Below are positions 20,950 to 33,486 of a DNA stretch of 64,000 nucleotides, piece after piece. Numbering within the stretch: position 1 is the first letter of the stretch; each line of letters starts with the position of its first letter. The position numbers and the translations under genes are program-made. Source of the DNA: Macrothele yani (taxonomy: Eukaryota; Arthropoda; Arachnida; Araneae; Macrothelidae); assembly GCA_039090855.1 (NCBI GenBank), contig CM076996.1:49256469-49320468 (forward strand). The letters run 5' to 3'. The notes under the pieces are model-generated. The model searched no databases, was not told the origin of the DNA, and saw only the letters and a program-made list of their open reading frames with translations.

Positions 20950-22107
20950 CTGTTTCTAAGAGCCGTGGTATGGTGTCCGCTGACAGGCAGGAAAATCAAT
21001 AACAGAAGAAATTTATTTTTTCACGTACGTCTTTATGTATGTAAGCCAAAACGTGCTAAAGATAGTATTGCTGTGCTAACATTTCAGAAGTAAAACTGCC
21101 TCAAGTTGATGTTATAGCGAAAATAAGATTAGCGGCAGCTTGAACTTATTTAACTAAATACTTTGCGTATACATCAGTGTTCTCCACAAAATTAAAGACA
21201 TCGTTTTCCGTTAGCATAATTTGCTTTTGCTCCTGCTTTAAGTTCAACAACTGCAGCAACTAAAAATTCGTGGAAGCAGTCGGCACTAGAAAGACTTTTT
21301 CCTTGATGTGAGCTCACAGTAAAAAAAGGAAGAGAACGTGACGTTTCGAAGAACATCATTCTGTGCACAAAGAATTTCCACGATGACGACTAGCATTTTA
21401 TTTTGGAAGGAATATATTGCAAAGTAATGTTTTTCCGTACAATAGCTGGTTGTTACGATCGTTTTATGTTTTTCCTGAATTGGAAACACATAGGCGTTCC
21501 TAATAAAGAAGAAAGAAAATGATGCTCTTCCTCTCTGATATTCTACATCATAAAGGAGAAAACTAGACAACCCACAGAAGGATGCAGTGTGTTCCTGTGC
21601 GGGTGGGTGAACCATCACGACGTATCATGTCTTCACTTACAAGAATAAATCAATACACAGCGCAAAGCAAGGTTTACATTCTTTCTGGTGGGTTACTTGT
21701 TCTTTCTATCGGTACAAATTATTTCTTCGGTGAATTGAGCAGAACACGCGGGCTGATGTTTTCAACAAACAAGGCACAGAGAGATGTAGAGAAAAATAAG
21801 AATTTCTTCGAAATTTGCGCAATTACGGACATGAAATACCATTTCAAAAGTATTGAAGAGTTTATTCCACTATAATAATACTTTGCAACGAATTTTTATA
21901 GAAATATATTTCAAAGAATTATCTTTAATTCTGCAATGTGAAAAAACATTCCTCTGTTCTTGTATCTTTAATCATGAATCATAGCTAATATGTTCTTTTC
22001 TTTTTATACGTACAGATGCGAGAAGCCGATGTACCACAGGAATCAGAATTAAAGACATTAAATATTTATTTGCGCAAAAGGATGTAATTTTGCATATTGT
22101 TAGGATA
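20950..22107. other. spacer with one unrecognised open frame
   Basis: The longest frame is 21582-21875 on the plus strand (97 codons). It contains a hydrophobic stretch VYILSGGLLVLSIGTNYFFG that could span a membrane. I recognise no family, and there is no neighbouring exon structure I can support. Confidence 0.3.
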
Positions 22108-22256
22108 TACACAGTCGAGTCACATTATTGTGACAACCTCCTACTTTTGACGTCAACAGCGCGAAGCCAATGAAAGTAGGCATGTGTCATGAGCTGCTTT
22201 AGAGGGTATATAAGATGTGCTGTAGGTATTCTGAAAATATATCGCTCGTTGCTGTC

Positions 22257-23517
22257 ATGGATAAAAGGAGCGATTTATCAGATTTGCCAAAAGGGATAAT
22301 TATCGGCTTTCTGGCCAAGGGCGGTAGTATTTATGAAACTGCGCAGTTTGGGAACTGTTCGCGTGATGCTGTGGTTAAAGTGTATCGTGATTGGAGAAAT
22401 AGCACCATTGAGAATAAGCGACGTGGAAACTGCGGAGCACCACGTGCCATTCATGTGAGAAGTGAACTTCGGCTGCGAAAGTGCATGAGGGCTCATCGAC
22501 ACGCTACAGTGGAGCAACTCACTGGCCGAATGAACAAGGGGGCTACCGGATGTGTGTCTAAAATGACAGTTCAGCGAACCCTGCTACGTATGGGGCTCCG
22601 TTGCAGACGGATGGTCACTGCACCTATGCCGACGAAGGTGCATCGGCAGAAAAGGCTTACATTTGCACGGCAGCATCAGAATAGGATCTCCGCTGATTGG
22701 CAAAGGATTGTTATTTCCGATGAGTCACGTTTCCTGCTTCATCGAACGGATGGACGTTGGCGTATAAAGCGAGAAACAGAGGAGAACAAACACTTTTTAA
22801 CCATTGCTGGAAGAACACAAGGCCGCCTTGGTGGCGCTGTGGTCTAAGCGATGGCTTCTGAGTATTCGTCCGGAAGGGGTCCGGGTTCGAATCCTAGTAA
22901 GGCATGGATGTTGTGTTTGTCTTACGGTACTGGCTCTTTCCCTTCCCTGGAACCAGTGGCCCTAAATTAGGGACGGGCGACTGCTTATAGCCCATTGGGT
23001 TGCTCACGGTGGTCGTTAAACATCCAATTTAAAAAAAAAAGAAGAACACAAGCTGGTAGGGGCAGTGTTATGGTCTGGGGGAATGTTTCCGTGCCTTTTC
23101 CTGGGTACACTCATACCTGTGGAAGACACTATGGACCGAATTCCTCATGAATCCATCCTTGCAGACCACGTACACCCATTCATGCTGATTGTCTTCCCTG
23201 GGGCGGATGGGATCTTCCAGAACGACAATGCGACGTGTCACACAGCTAGAAATGTCCGAACGTTGTTGGAAGAGCACGATGAAGACCTCAAAGTACTTCC
23301 TTGGCCCCCTAATTCTGCAGACTTAAACCCAATTAAGCATCTGTGGGACCACCTCGATTATGTTGTTCGCTCTATGGGGGCTCCACCAAGCACCCTCCAG
23401 CAGCTGTCAGATGCACTGCAGTCACCATGGCTCCACATACCTGTGAACACCTTCCAGCACCTTATTGAGTCACTCCCAGCCCGCCTAGCTGCTGTCTGCG
23501 CTGCGCACAGCTGTTAA
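22257..23517 (+). pseudogene. DD36E Tc1-like transposase split by a SINE, E-to-K
   Basis: The family start is MDKRSDLSDLPKGIIIGF (22257). The helix-turn-helix part and the first catalytic aspartate (VISDESRF) lie before the SINE. After the SINE come the second aspartate (FQNDNATCHTARNV) and PPNSADLNPIKHLWDHL. Thirty-six residues separate the last two positions, as in the DD36E (Incomer-type) group. Here the expected glutamate is lysine. A frameshift lies near 23075-23090. The reading ends RLAAVCAAHSC. Confidence 0.9.
22822..23040 (+). repeat. SINE family 1 inserted in a Tc1 transposase gene
   Basis: The 12-bp duplication GAAGAACACAAG flanks it at 22810-22821 and 23041-23052. It has the A box (TGGCGCTGTGGTCTAAG), B box (GGGTTCGAATCC), conserved body and tail, and a 3' A-run. 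The length is about 219 bp. Confidence 0.95.
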
Positions 23518-23596
23518 TCTGGATATCAGCTATTGCTCACAAGAATATGACTCGACCGTGTATATGAAAAGGTAAAATTATTTAACAAGTAATCAA

Positions 23597-25197
23597 AACT
23601 GGTGCCCAAAATAAACCTGACAAATGCAAATTCGAGAATATGTCCAAAACGATTCGACCTATTGTAAAGATTTATCAGAGACATGTATGTGCAAGAGGAA
23701 ACTCTAAGTCGACATACCCAAGCAACATCGTGCGAGCTCTTATGGAAATATGCAAATGACGACCTACGTCATCGAGCTGGCAGGCACGCGACCTTGATAA
23801 ACGGGACGACCAATTGTAAAGATTTTTCAGAGACATGTATGTGAAAGGGGAAACGTTAAGTCGACATGCCCAAGTAAAATTGTGCTAGCATCTATGGAAA
23901 TATGCAAATGACGTTTATACGTTACCGAACTGGCAGGCACGAGATCTTGATAGTCGGTGTTCTGACAGGGGTGCGGCAATTGAAGCTTGAATTGGACTGT
24001 TAGTGGAAAAATGGCTCCACACTACCGCTTGGAAGACTCTTTACGGTGGAAAGCGATGGGTTTATTTAAAAGTGAGAAATCGCAGGCTGAGGTAGCAAGA
24101 TGGCTGAATCTGTTGAGGCAAGTGGTCTCCAGTCTCTGGAGACAGTTCTAAGAAACGGGAACAATAACCATAAAGCCGGGTTAAGAAGGATTCCCACGAA
24201 CCACGACATACCGAGACAATCCGGGTTTGTCTCTAACAGCTCCCCGCAATAGGGACACAACAACCAAGCAACTCTCGCAGCAGCTCTCCTTTGATACGGG
24301 AATCGTAATATAGGGGCAAACAGTTTACAGAAGACTCCATGGAAGAAGTCTATATGCAAGAAGGTCAATGGTCTGTATCCCACTCGCCGCATCGCACAGA
24401 TGAGTCCGTCTGAACTGGGCAGGATAACATCATCCCTGGACCCCTGATCAAAGGTCCTGTGTTATTTTCAGTGACGAGCCTCTGTACATCCTAAACACGG
24501 ATTCTCGACGTCTGTACATTTGGACAGAGGCTTGAAGCGGGGACCTTCCCTCCAACATTAAGGAAATTGACCAATACGATGATAGAGGATTCTGGACTGA
24601 GCTGGTATGATGGTGGAAGGACATGTTTCCGGTACGCACCCTGCCTGCTGCACGCTACAGTGATGACATCCTAGAGCCCTGCGTACTGCTTTTCATGGGA
24701 GCTGTTGCCCGCCAGTTCCTTTTTATGGACGATAACACCCGTCCTCATAAGGCTTGGCTTGTCGACGAATACCTGGAGAGTGAGGAGATTCACAGAATGA
24801 AGTAGGCAGCGAGATCTCCGGACATTAACTCGATAGGGCAAATCTCGGATACCCGGGGATGAGTATTTGCAATTCGTTAGGCTCCTTCCAGAACACTCCT
24901 GGGACTCCAACGCGCCTTAGTGGAGGAGTGGCACTTATTTCCCCAAACTCTAATTCACAGCCTTGTACAAAGCATGAGGGCGCGTTGTGCGAGCTGTATC
25001 GCTGTTCGGGGTAATCACACTCTCTATTAGCCCCTCGAAATCTGTGCTACTTAGTACATCACTTTTGGACTGACATGCTGTAATGCGAATGCTTCCTCTT
25101 CATGCTGGGATGTCATTCCTTTCCTGTTGTTTAATGCTGTATTATCGATATATCTATGTCCGTACTAACTGCGAATAAACTATTTTGGACACCAGTG
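23597..25197 (+). mobile_element. Tc1-like element, old copy
   Basis: The ends ACTGGTGCCCAAAATAAACC (from about 23598) and its approximate complement ending ...TTTTGGACACCAGTG (25197) are the inverted repeats; the TA duplications have decayed. On the plus strand the transposase can be followed through stops. It shows QVSFDTG-type blocks, RSLYARRSMVCIPLAASHR, FMDDNTRPHKAWLVDEYLE and AARSPDINSIGQ. The spacing is 34 and the third glutamate is glycine. Confidence 0.8.
23655..23960. repeat. tandem duplication of about 150 bp near the 5' end of a Tc1 element
   Basis: Two direct copies share TTGTAAAGATTT, CAGAGACATGTATGTG, TAAGTCGACAT, GGAAATATGCAAATGACG and GAACTGGCAGGCACG-type blocks (first copy from 23661, second from 23811). 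Confidence 0.85.
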
Positions 25198-27346
25198 GAT
25201 ATTGTTGGAAAGCTTTATTTATTCGCGATATCCAGAATGTGGCAACAGATACAGAACGGTAGATAAGTTCTCCAGATTTGAACATCTCATGAAAATATGG
25301 CACTCAGGGAACGAAAAGTTAGTGTGGACTATGGTCCAATTCATTACGTGCTGTCGTTTTAATACTGTGAAATCTCAGTACCGCATCTTTGTTCAGGATG
25401 CAAAGAGATGCCTTCTATCAAGGCCATACTTGAAGAAGGGGCCTGTTCATTGTTGTATCTCACGTGACCTGATGTCATGGATGGTGGATGGAAGTTTTTA
25501 CTGTGGCGACTGGCGAGCTATTCAAAACGCGGTGCCGTGGTAATTTCGTTTGCTGCTCTACGTTGTACGTTCTCATAGTCATATTTTAAAAATATATTAA
25601 AATCACATGTTAGTGTCTTATGGTCCGGAAGAGGTGGGAAATTGTCTCCAGAAATTACACCTCAGAAAATTTCACCACTGTAGGGGAATGTGTATTTTAC
25701 AAAGGCACACCAGGTATCTTACCAAAAATTAGGTACATTTCTTGGAAGCTCATTTCCGGCAATTATGCCAAATGAGTGGAACTAATTATCATGTGTCACA
25801 CAAATACTAGTGTCAGTTTAATAAAAATAACGACTTCTAAAAGAGGTATCTTTTTTTTTTTTAAATATTTTTCATGTGGAGAGGATTATAATGATTTTTC
25901 TGATGACACCAGTGTGGAATTTGATGAAGTAAATTGTTTAGCGCATGATGTTAGCATAACAGATAAGGATATTACATCATTTATCTGTATTTTAGGTTAT
26001 GTTTCCAAATATGTCAGCAAGAAATGCATTCCATGGATGGTAAAATTCCTTGATAAGAAATTATTAATTGAGTATTCTGTTGCGTGTGACAACCTTATAT
26101 TTGGAAACTTTAAACTGTGGTAGTAGCACACAGAATTTTAGTACAACGATTAACGTACCTACTCTTAAATTGTTCCAAATATTAACTTCTGTATTATGTG
26201 AGAGAAAACAATGAAAAATCTGCAAAAACTAACAGTCATGAATAACAATTAAATCTGTTGTTAAAAAGAAATATCATCTTAAACTTGGTACTGTAAGTGG
26301 AATAAAAAAATAATTTCTTATGTCTGAAGATTAATTCTTAAATTTAACAATGCTTATGAACCTCCATCCATTCTTTCTACTGCAGCAAGTGTTGGGGCAT
26401 AGCAACAATGCATCAATTCATTTAAAATGCAAATATTTTACTACATGGAAATATGTTTCAAAATGAAATTCTACGGGCTGGATTATGCACTTGTCCGGGT
26501 GCGAAGATTTGATCAATTGTCATAAGACTATAAGGTAAGAGCTATTTTTGTCTTACTTGTTTAGTTTTTGAACCTGTTAGTTGATGTAAGAAGTGATTCA
26601 GTAGTTGCAGCTAAATTTTTGTAAGCTGTGGTGTGAATATCTTTGAAAGCATCTTATATGGGGCTAATTCGTAATTATGTATAGGCTTAATTTTGAACTT
26701 CCTTAACTGTGTGCATAATGTTTTGTCTCACATGAAATTTTTCTCACAATTTCTAAAATATAGCAAAACATCCTCGAAATATTTTATCAAACATTCAATC
26801 TTTTTTAAGCTACGGCGATTTGATACCATAAAGCACATTGACACACATTTTCAAAAATAAAATTTCTAAAGGTATACATATACTAATGGAGAACATGCAT
26901 GAAATTTCTTCTGTAAGTCATCAAGAAATAGTACGTGCTATGGGGTTACAGTATGCAAGAGTACGGCAACCGCTATCTGTTAATGGTGGCTATTGTCACT
27001 TTCTTTTATGAATGCTTTCATGTAGTTCCCAAGTTCATGTGTATCGGTTTCCCATGTTTACATAATTCCGGCTCACACCCACCATGAAAAGGCAAACAAA
27101 TTAGCTCTGTCGCTAAAGATGAACAATAAAAACAATTGTATTGGTTTCTTTTCTCTCTTATAGAAACATTCCAGAATTCTAAAAACCACAGATGTTTACT
27201 TGCTGTGCACAAAACTCATTTAATTTTATAAACTATGAATTTTGAATTCAGATAGGGAGGGGAGAAGAGGCGCAGCTATGGATATTAACCGGCTCACATG
27301 ATTAGTACTCGAAATAAAATTATTGGGTAAATGCATAGTTCAATTA
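25198..27346. other. spacer with unrecognised open frames
   Basis: Two plus-strand frames are notable. One is 25202-25543 (113 codons). The other is 25776-26123 (115 codons), containing ITSFICILGYVSKYVSKKC, which resembles the conserved GYVxxK region in P/THAP9-type or hAT transposases. That similarity is weak and I give it only as a lead. The rest is AT-rich without motifs. Confidence 0.3.
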
Positions 27347-27610
27347 TACACTGGTGTGCAAAAATTAAAGACGAAGAGGAGAAATTACCACAACAGCGGA
27401 ACGAGCAGGCCGAACGGACCGAAAGCCCACTCAGGAAATAGACCAGGGTTCGGTACGGTAGAGCATACGCATATATGCAGCATGACGTAGAGGGTAGGGA
27501 GTGTCGGAAGGGTAAAAAGCACACGGGCGGTGTACGCTCAGCAATTCGGTGAAAGCTATTGCGCGGTGTACATCGGTTTGAACGACGGAGAGTTGCTGTC
27601 ACCGTGTGAT

Positions 27611-29376
27611 ATGGCCAACAGGCAATCCAGTAGACGACATCTGGATGATTTTATCCGAGGTCGAGTCATTGGGAAGTTGGAAGAAGGTCGAAGTGTGACT
27701 AGTGTGGCCGAGGAGTTCCGGATCGCTCACAGCATCGTTTCACGAGCTTGGAGAGCATTTCAAAGGACAGGAACAGCTTATAATGAATAAAATTCTCCGT
27801 CTGGACGTGTAGTGCAGGAAAGCTTACGTTAAGTCACGTTAGGGTTATTGAAAGGTTACTTGACGTAGCTAAAGTGTGCTTAATCTTCAAAGTGCTAGAG
27901 TTTGTTTAGGTAAGACACGCACGTGCAATAAATTCCAAGAATATGGAATTTATTTTTACTCAGCGTTCCTCATTATCTTGAATATCAGTAATATAACTTC
28001 GGTTTTAGTACATTAGTACCGTGAAGGCTCCTTATTAGAGCGGTAAACACAATATACCCTGAACTTAACGTAAACACTCAATGAAATAGACTTAACGGCC
28101 AGACAGAGGTCTGACAATAAAATGAACTAAGTAAACGTACTCACTTTTAACCTTTTATTGGGAAGCTCCTGGTATTACTCAAATACACACTCCAAAATAA
28201 CACAACTACTGATAGCCTGAACTTTCATACTATCGTAATATCGTAGAAACGTAGGTAAATCGCATATCAATAATCAGGAAGAACCTATCACATATAAAAC
28301 GAAGCTCTTCGGTATACTTGAGCGCGCCTATATATATATATACTGCATACCACCACGTCATGACTTACATTCGTTGCCACATATAATTCAGCGGGATAAA
28401 CAACATCTCGTTAAGTGAGAAGATAATTTGCATAGGAAAATAAAATAACAAGAGATAGTAAAATCAAAAAGAAACTGAAGCTAGAGTATACGTTACAAGC
28501 TGTCCGAGAGTTTAGCAGTGGTCGTCCACGAGCAACCACAGCAGCGGACGACCGGTATATTGTCCTACAGGCGAGAAAAGACACACGGCAGACAGCGGGA
28601 GAAATCGCAAGGCACATGCAACAGACAACTGGACATCCGTTATCGCGTTTTACCGTGGCCAGAAGGCTGCACAAAGTTGGTCTATTTCCACGACGACCAG
28701 TACGGTGGGTGCCATTAACGACTGCTCATCGGAGACGACAGTTTCTGTGGTGCCAGGAACACAAGAACTGGACACATCAGCAATGGGGTCGAGTTCTCTT
28801 TACGGATGAGAGCCGATTTAATCTGACGAGCAATCCTGGACGTATACACATCTGGAGAGAGCACTGAACACCCAATCACACCTCCAACATCATCGAAAGG
28901 GACCGGTTTGGAAGTTGCGGAGTTCTCGTTTGGGGCGGTATCATGCTTGGTAGCCGTACTGACTTCCACATCTTCCAAGAAGGTTCAGTCACTGGTGTCC
29001 GCTATTGTACCGAGGTTTTCCTGCCTCACGTGCGTCTGTTAGAGGTGCTGTGTGTCCTGAGTTCCTCTTCATGGACGACAACGCTACACCTCATCGTACA
29101 GTGGCTGTCGCAGAGCTGTTGTAGAGTGAAGATGTTCAACGCATGGATTGGCCCGCAAGGTCCCCGGACCTAAATACAATCGAACACGTGTGGGACCTTC
29201 TCGGAAGACGCTTGGCAGCACGTCACCAGCCGCCAGCAACGATTCCGCAGCTGCGATTGGCGCTACAAGATGAATGGGTCGCGATGCCTCGACAGGTCCT
29301 TGACAACCTCGTCCTCAGCATGGACAGACGTTGTAAATCCTGCAACGCAGTCAGGGGTGATCATACCCCCTACTAA
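27611..29376 (+). pseudogene. Tc1-like transposase interrupted by an insertion
   Basis: The reading starts MANRQSSRRHLDDFIRGRVI (27611) and runs to FQRTGTA, where the insert begins. It resumes at VREFSSGRPRATTAADDRYI (about 28500), then VLFTDESRFNLTSNPGR, a frameshift zone from 28870 to 29140, and MDWPARSPDLNTIEHVWDLL (29143). It ends RGDHTPY at 29376. The third glutamate is kept. Stops and shifts lie between 28860 and 29140. Confidence 0.88.
27779..28497 (-). mobile_element. insertion of about 720 bp, possible solo LTR
   Basis: The insert splits the codons joining RTGTA to VREF. The 4-bp AGCT is present on both sides, a plausible target duplication. Read on the minus strand the insert starts TGTAACGTATACTCTA, an LTR-like TG start. 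It contains a TATA-rich core followed by GGCGCGCTC, and an AATAAA-containing segment. The same end sequence AGAGTATACGTTACA occurs at 53563-53577. No CA at the opposite end is seen, so the LTR reading is uncertain. Confidence 0.45.
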
Positions 29377-29635
29377 AGAGTGGATTTTTCTTGGCAGCCG
29401 CCTGTCACATGGACGTTTCTGTCTTCTCTCCAGTTGTGCTAGAAGCTACCTTTTGAATAAAGTGCCTTTGTATCCTTTGGATTCCTTGTTTGGACGGTTT
29501 TGCTCACTTGTCCCTTATTCTTACATCTTGGGGATCTTATGGTATGATTTGAGTAGATGTGGAGCACTTCTGCACGACGTTGCATTCGAAAACCCGTCTC
29601 GTCCTTAATTTTTGCACGCCAGTGTATTACTAGCA

Positions 29636-30880
29636 GTGGACAAAACCCTACAATTCTTAAATGGGAACAGAGGGACAAAGAAAATCAAAAGGCTGTTAAA
29701 AGCAGATATGAAGGTTCAGTACAAGACTGCCTTCACCTTCTTAAGGGACAATTGGCTCACTGTTTGAAGCACACTTTCATCAAAAGCCAGCAGCATAAGT
29801 TTTTTGAAGAAAGCAAAAAAAAATAGCTTCTAGTAAGTCACTTGTTGTACAAGTTGACTTTGCTGAAAACTTCTCAATTAAGATGCAAAATTAAATTCAG
29901 GCAACTCATTGGCATCACCAACAAGTCTCTATTTTCACAGCATATGTTTGCTGTGGAAGTAAAACAGGAACTGGTTATTCGTTTGTAAGTGATAACATCG
30001 ATCACGGAAAGGTTGCAGTCTTTGAATGTCTTGATGCCTTGATCCCTGACCTGTTGGCATCATATCCAGAGTTGGAAAAATTTATATTTTTCAGCGATGG
30101 AGCCGCAAGCCAATTCATACTGCGCTATTTGTTTGCCAATTTAACTTTTATGTTTGAAAAATACCATATCATGGTATCTTGGAGCTTTTTTGCCACCAGT
30201 CACGGGAAAGGGGCGGTTGATGGCATTGGCGGGAGTGTTAAACGCTTGGTATGCAGGCATATGTTAAGTGGAAGATCAGTGACAACGGCCAAGTAATTTG
30301 CAGAAGTTGCTGCTGAAAACAGCCGAAATATAAATGTTCAGTTTATTCCATCAGATGTTATGAATATGTATGTTCAAGAGCTGAAAGCAAGGTGGAATGG
30401 TGTTCAAGCTCTTCCTAACACCCACCATACACATTCCGTAAAACCATTTGACAGATACATTATTGAGTATCGGGAATATTTCTTTTCCCCAGAAACGAAA
30501 AAGTTCGACTTAAAGGAAGGCGAACACACAAGCATCAACGTAGCTGCTGATGATGCAGAAGAACCTTTAGATTCAAATAGTACGCATGATAACGTCGCAG
30601 TAGGAGACTTTTTGTTGATTGAATGGCGAGGGAAAAAATCAAGACTGCACTATGTTGGGCAAGTGCAAAATGCCAATGGTGATGGTGTGAAGGTATCTCG
30701 ATTAAGAAAACAAGACAGTAAAGGGTTTATTTTTGGTTTCCCTGAGAAAGACGACAAGTGTTGAATTGATTCTACACAGATTCTGAAAAGATTAGAAAAA
30801 CCAAAACTGTTGTTGGATGGCTCTTGCACCAGACTTCGCTGTGGATTTAAAATTTCTTATATTATATATGCAGAGTAATT
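29636..30880 (+). pseudogene. unclassified DDE-like transposase-type gene, nearly complete C-terminal part
   Basis: The plus strand encodes, with one frameshift (about 29822) and a few stops, a protein with LVVQVDFAENFSIK, ATHWHHQQVSIFTAY, FFSDGAASQF and FFATSHGKGAVDGIGGSVKR. A C-terminal block follows: VGDFLLIEWRGKK, HYVGQVQNANG and GFIFGFPEKDDKC. From memory this matches a widespread uncharacterised animal protein family. The acidic residues in QVDF, FSDG and AVDG look like an RNase H-fold triad, so a transposase origin is likely. The N-terminal half is missing. The Tc1 at 27349-29624 lies immediately upstream. Confidence 0.65.
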
Positions 30881-31402
30881 AGTAATTGTTTTCTCATTGT
30901 TCATGGATACTTGTAATTATGTAATGAAAAATCTTCAAGTAAGCTATAATAATATTTGGAACTTAAACTTGTAATTTTTATGATTTTAAACAATTCTGGA
31001 AATTTTGTTCTTCCGTTACCGTAATAAATTGCAATTTTTGTAGTAATGTATAAGAGATTTTTACAAACTGGATTTGAAAATATAAACTAAAGGGATACGC
31101 AATGGTACTTATTTTTTGGCGATTTTTTTTATTTATGGTTTAGCTGAATTTCAGAGTAGAAGAGCGAAATGCGGTATCTCATGTCCCAAAAATGTCTTTC
31201 CGCTACCATGTTTTCAATATGATTATCAAATGAAGATGTTCATTATTTTTTTCAGATTTTGTATTTTTTGTTAACCATCACGACAAGGATAAAAGTCCAC
31301 AATCAGATTTCATAATAACCATTAATTTTACCACGCAGAGCTTGAAACATATGTGTTTTGTTGTACAAAGTGTCCTTCCGTTACCGCCGGAATCCATGCT
31401 AA
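30881..31402. other. no recognisable gene
   Basis: AT-rich sequence with short frames only. It may be the 3' flank of the DDE-like gene. Confidence 0.4.
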
Positions 31403-31408
31403 GCACAA

Positions 31409-31625
31409 TGGTTTTTTTAATTGGAAGTTTAACGACCACCGTGAGCAACTCAGTGGGCTATAAGCAGTCGCCTGTCCTTAATTTAGGGCCACTGGTTCCA
31501 GGGAAGGGAGAGAACTAACATCGTAAGACAAACACAACATCTATGCTTCACTGGGATTCAAACCCGGACCCATCCCAGACGAATGATCAGAAGATATTGC
31601 TGAGACCACTGCGCCACCGGGGCGG
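31409..31625 (-). repeat. SINE family 1, inverted copy
   Basis: The plus strand shows the T-run and tail (GGAAGTTTAACGACCACCGT), body and head (CACTGCGCCACCGGGGCGG). The 6-bp GCACAA flanks it at 31403-31408 and 31626-31631. Confidence 0.9.
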
Positions 31626-31631
31626 GCACAA

Positions 31632-32635
31632 AATTTTTACGCAGTCTCAAAATTATTCTGCACTGATACATTTTTGCAGTATGTCAGCCCTTGTCAATAG
31701 GTGGGTGTTCCTTCATGCAATAATTTTGCGTGTATTGAATAAATATGACATGGTTTCGGTCATAGTTGAATTAAGTATTGGGGCTTAGGCAGAACATGAC
31801 CTGCTCCGTTTTTCTTTTCTTTCTCTGTTTTTTTTTTTTTTTTCAAGTTTGGCCGTTATCTCATGTTGGGTCATAAATATTTAGTAGCAAAGCCCCTTAA
31901 CTTAAATTGAGCAATTTCCATTTGTACATAATCTACAATGTTTGAAAATGTGGAATATCGTCTGTGCCATGTGATAAGTATCTAAAGTAATGCCAACCTA
32001 TATGTCACTGAAAATGTTATTTGTGATTTTACGTTAGCTTCTTAAATACAATCCTTTATAACAGTATCATCCAAACAGACATAAGCACGGTTGTTTTTCC
32101 TCTGGGATTTTAAGTTTTCAGAGAATTCAAGAATTCTCCGTCAGTTTGGGAAATGCTCCAAAATTATAATTGAAAGTGTCTTTCACATGGAAATTACAGT
32201 TGTTTAAAAAACACACCATAGTTTTGCGAATTTAGTAAATTCAAATGATTTGCAATATCATGAGAGCTTTTTCCACAATAGTCTTACATGTTGAAAGCAA
32301 GATTTTTTCAATCTCTTGTCTTCTGCCTCTGTATCAAATAAATTGGTTATATTAGATTAATTGAATACAATGAGCTTTATTTAGAATTGGATCGATACCA
32401 TTATAAGACTTCAAGAGTTGAACTGACCTCTGTACACTACCCAACTAATCTAAAGTATGAAATTCAACTTTAAAAATGCGATTTTTAAAGGATTTCTAAC
32501 ATACTTACATAATTTAGTACCGAAAAAAAGTACAAAGTTAAAATGTATGCATACCAGTACCAATTTATCAGGAAGCCAATCAATTCACGGGTAATGTATT
32601 AATAATGTGCAATATACAGTATATCTATATCTATC
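31632..32635. other. no recognisable gene
   Basis: AT-rich spacer with no open frame of note apart from the run-out of a SINE-derived frame up to 31788. Confidence 0.4.
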
Positions 32636-32637
32636 TA

Positions 32638-33486
32638 CACTGCTGGCCACCCAAAATGCAACACCAAGAAGGACACGAGATAGCAAAGCCAGACTTACTG
32701 GACACATAACAACAGATACAGAGATGAAACAATTGAGCTTACAGGCCCGTGCGACTTGCGGAGTACGCAGACATCAATAGTTCGTGTGGCCCTCATGGCT
32801 GGCAATAACGGACGCTACACGCCGCGGCATCGAACAAAAGAGGCTTTAGATGTTAGCTTGGGTACGTCGTTCCAGGCTGCTTCCACACGTTGCAACAGTT
32901 CATCAGGCGCAGCCGTGGGTGGTGCTTGCCGAGCCACTCGGTTGCCAATCAGAGACCAGACGTTTTCCATGGGCGACATATCGGGAAAACAGGCCGGCCA
33001 CGGCAGCAGTGACACCTGGTGTGCCGTGAAGAATTGTTGCACAATGCGTGCCACTTGCGGGCGCGCATTGTCCTGTTGAAACGTGGCCGCTGGCAGGTCC
33101 TGCAGGTAAGGGAGGACTACAGGCTACAAAAAGTTGGAGATGTTGCGGTGGCTGTTGAGTGTACCGGCAAAACATCTGGCAGCGCTAATCAAACCCGCAA
33201 CACTATGCTGCGTGCTACTCCAAACTATCTGAAGACATCGGTCACATTCCTGCCTTTTTTGAGCTTGCCGATATTTCGGCCTCGGAGGCAATCCTCCGTA
33301 TGATGATCGAAAGATATCCTTTTCTTACCTCAGACACGCAGATGCATATGTGTTTCATATGAGTTGGACATCACATCATGGAGTGTTTTCATACTATACA
33401 TCGCACTCATATGCTAGTTTTTTCAGCCCCATGGTGCTTCGTAATTATCAGATTTCATGTTCGTCCTTAAGTTTTGTACAGCAGTG
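32638..33486 (-). mobile_element. Tc1-like element, shortened
   Basis: It is flanked by TA (32636-32637, 33487-33488). The ends share only the first eight or so bases (CACTGCTG), so one end may come from another family. On the minus strand the catalytic half reads FQQDNARPQVARIVQQFF and LPWPACFPDMSPMENVWSLI with a spacing of 34. The N-terminal half is absent. The distal 190 bp (33300-33486) do not match this family as I can read it. Confidence 0.7.

Larger units (their letters stand above)
22110..23560 (+). mobile_element. Tc1-like element, DD36E spacing, with SINE inserted
   Basis: The ends CACAGTCGAGTCACATTATT (22110) and ...ATATGACTCGACCGTG (23560) form the inverted repeat, flanked by TA at 22108-22109 and 23561-23562. 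A SINE at 22822-23040 interrupts it. A second copy without the SINE is at 59194-60412. Confidence 0.92.
27349..29624 (+). mobile_element. Tc1-like element enlarged by an internal insertion
   Basis: The ends CACTGGTGTGCAAAAATTAA (27349) and the complement of CACTGGCGTGCAAAAATTAA (ending 29624) are flanked by TA at 27347-27348 and 29625-29626. It is about 2.3 kb rather than 1.5 kb because of an insert of about 720 bp (27779-28497). It sits next to, and probably within, the DDE-like gene at 29.6 kb. Confidence 0.92.

Noticed and set aside
32638..33486. Intact short Tc1 or MITE
   Set aside because: Only about eight terminal bases match and the right 190 bp seem foreign, so a clean element could not be affirmed; it is listed with lower confidence.
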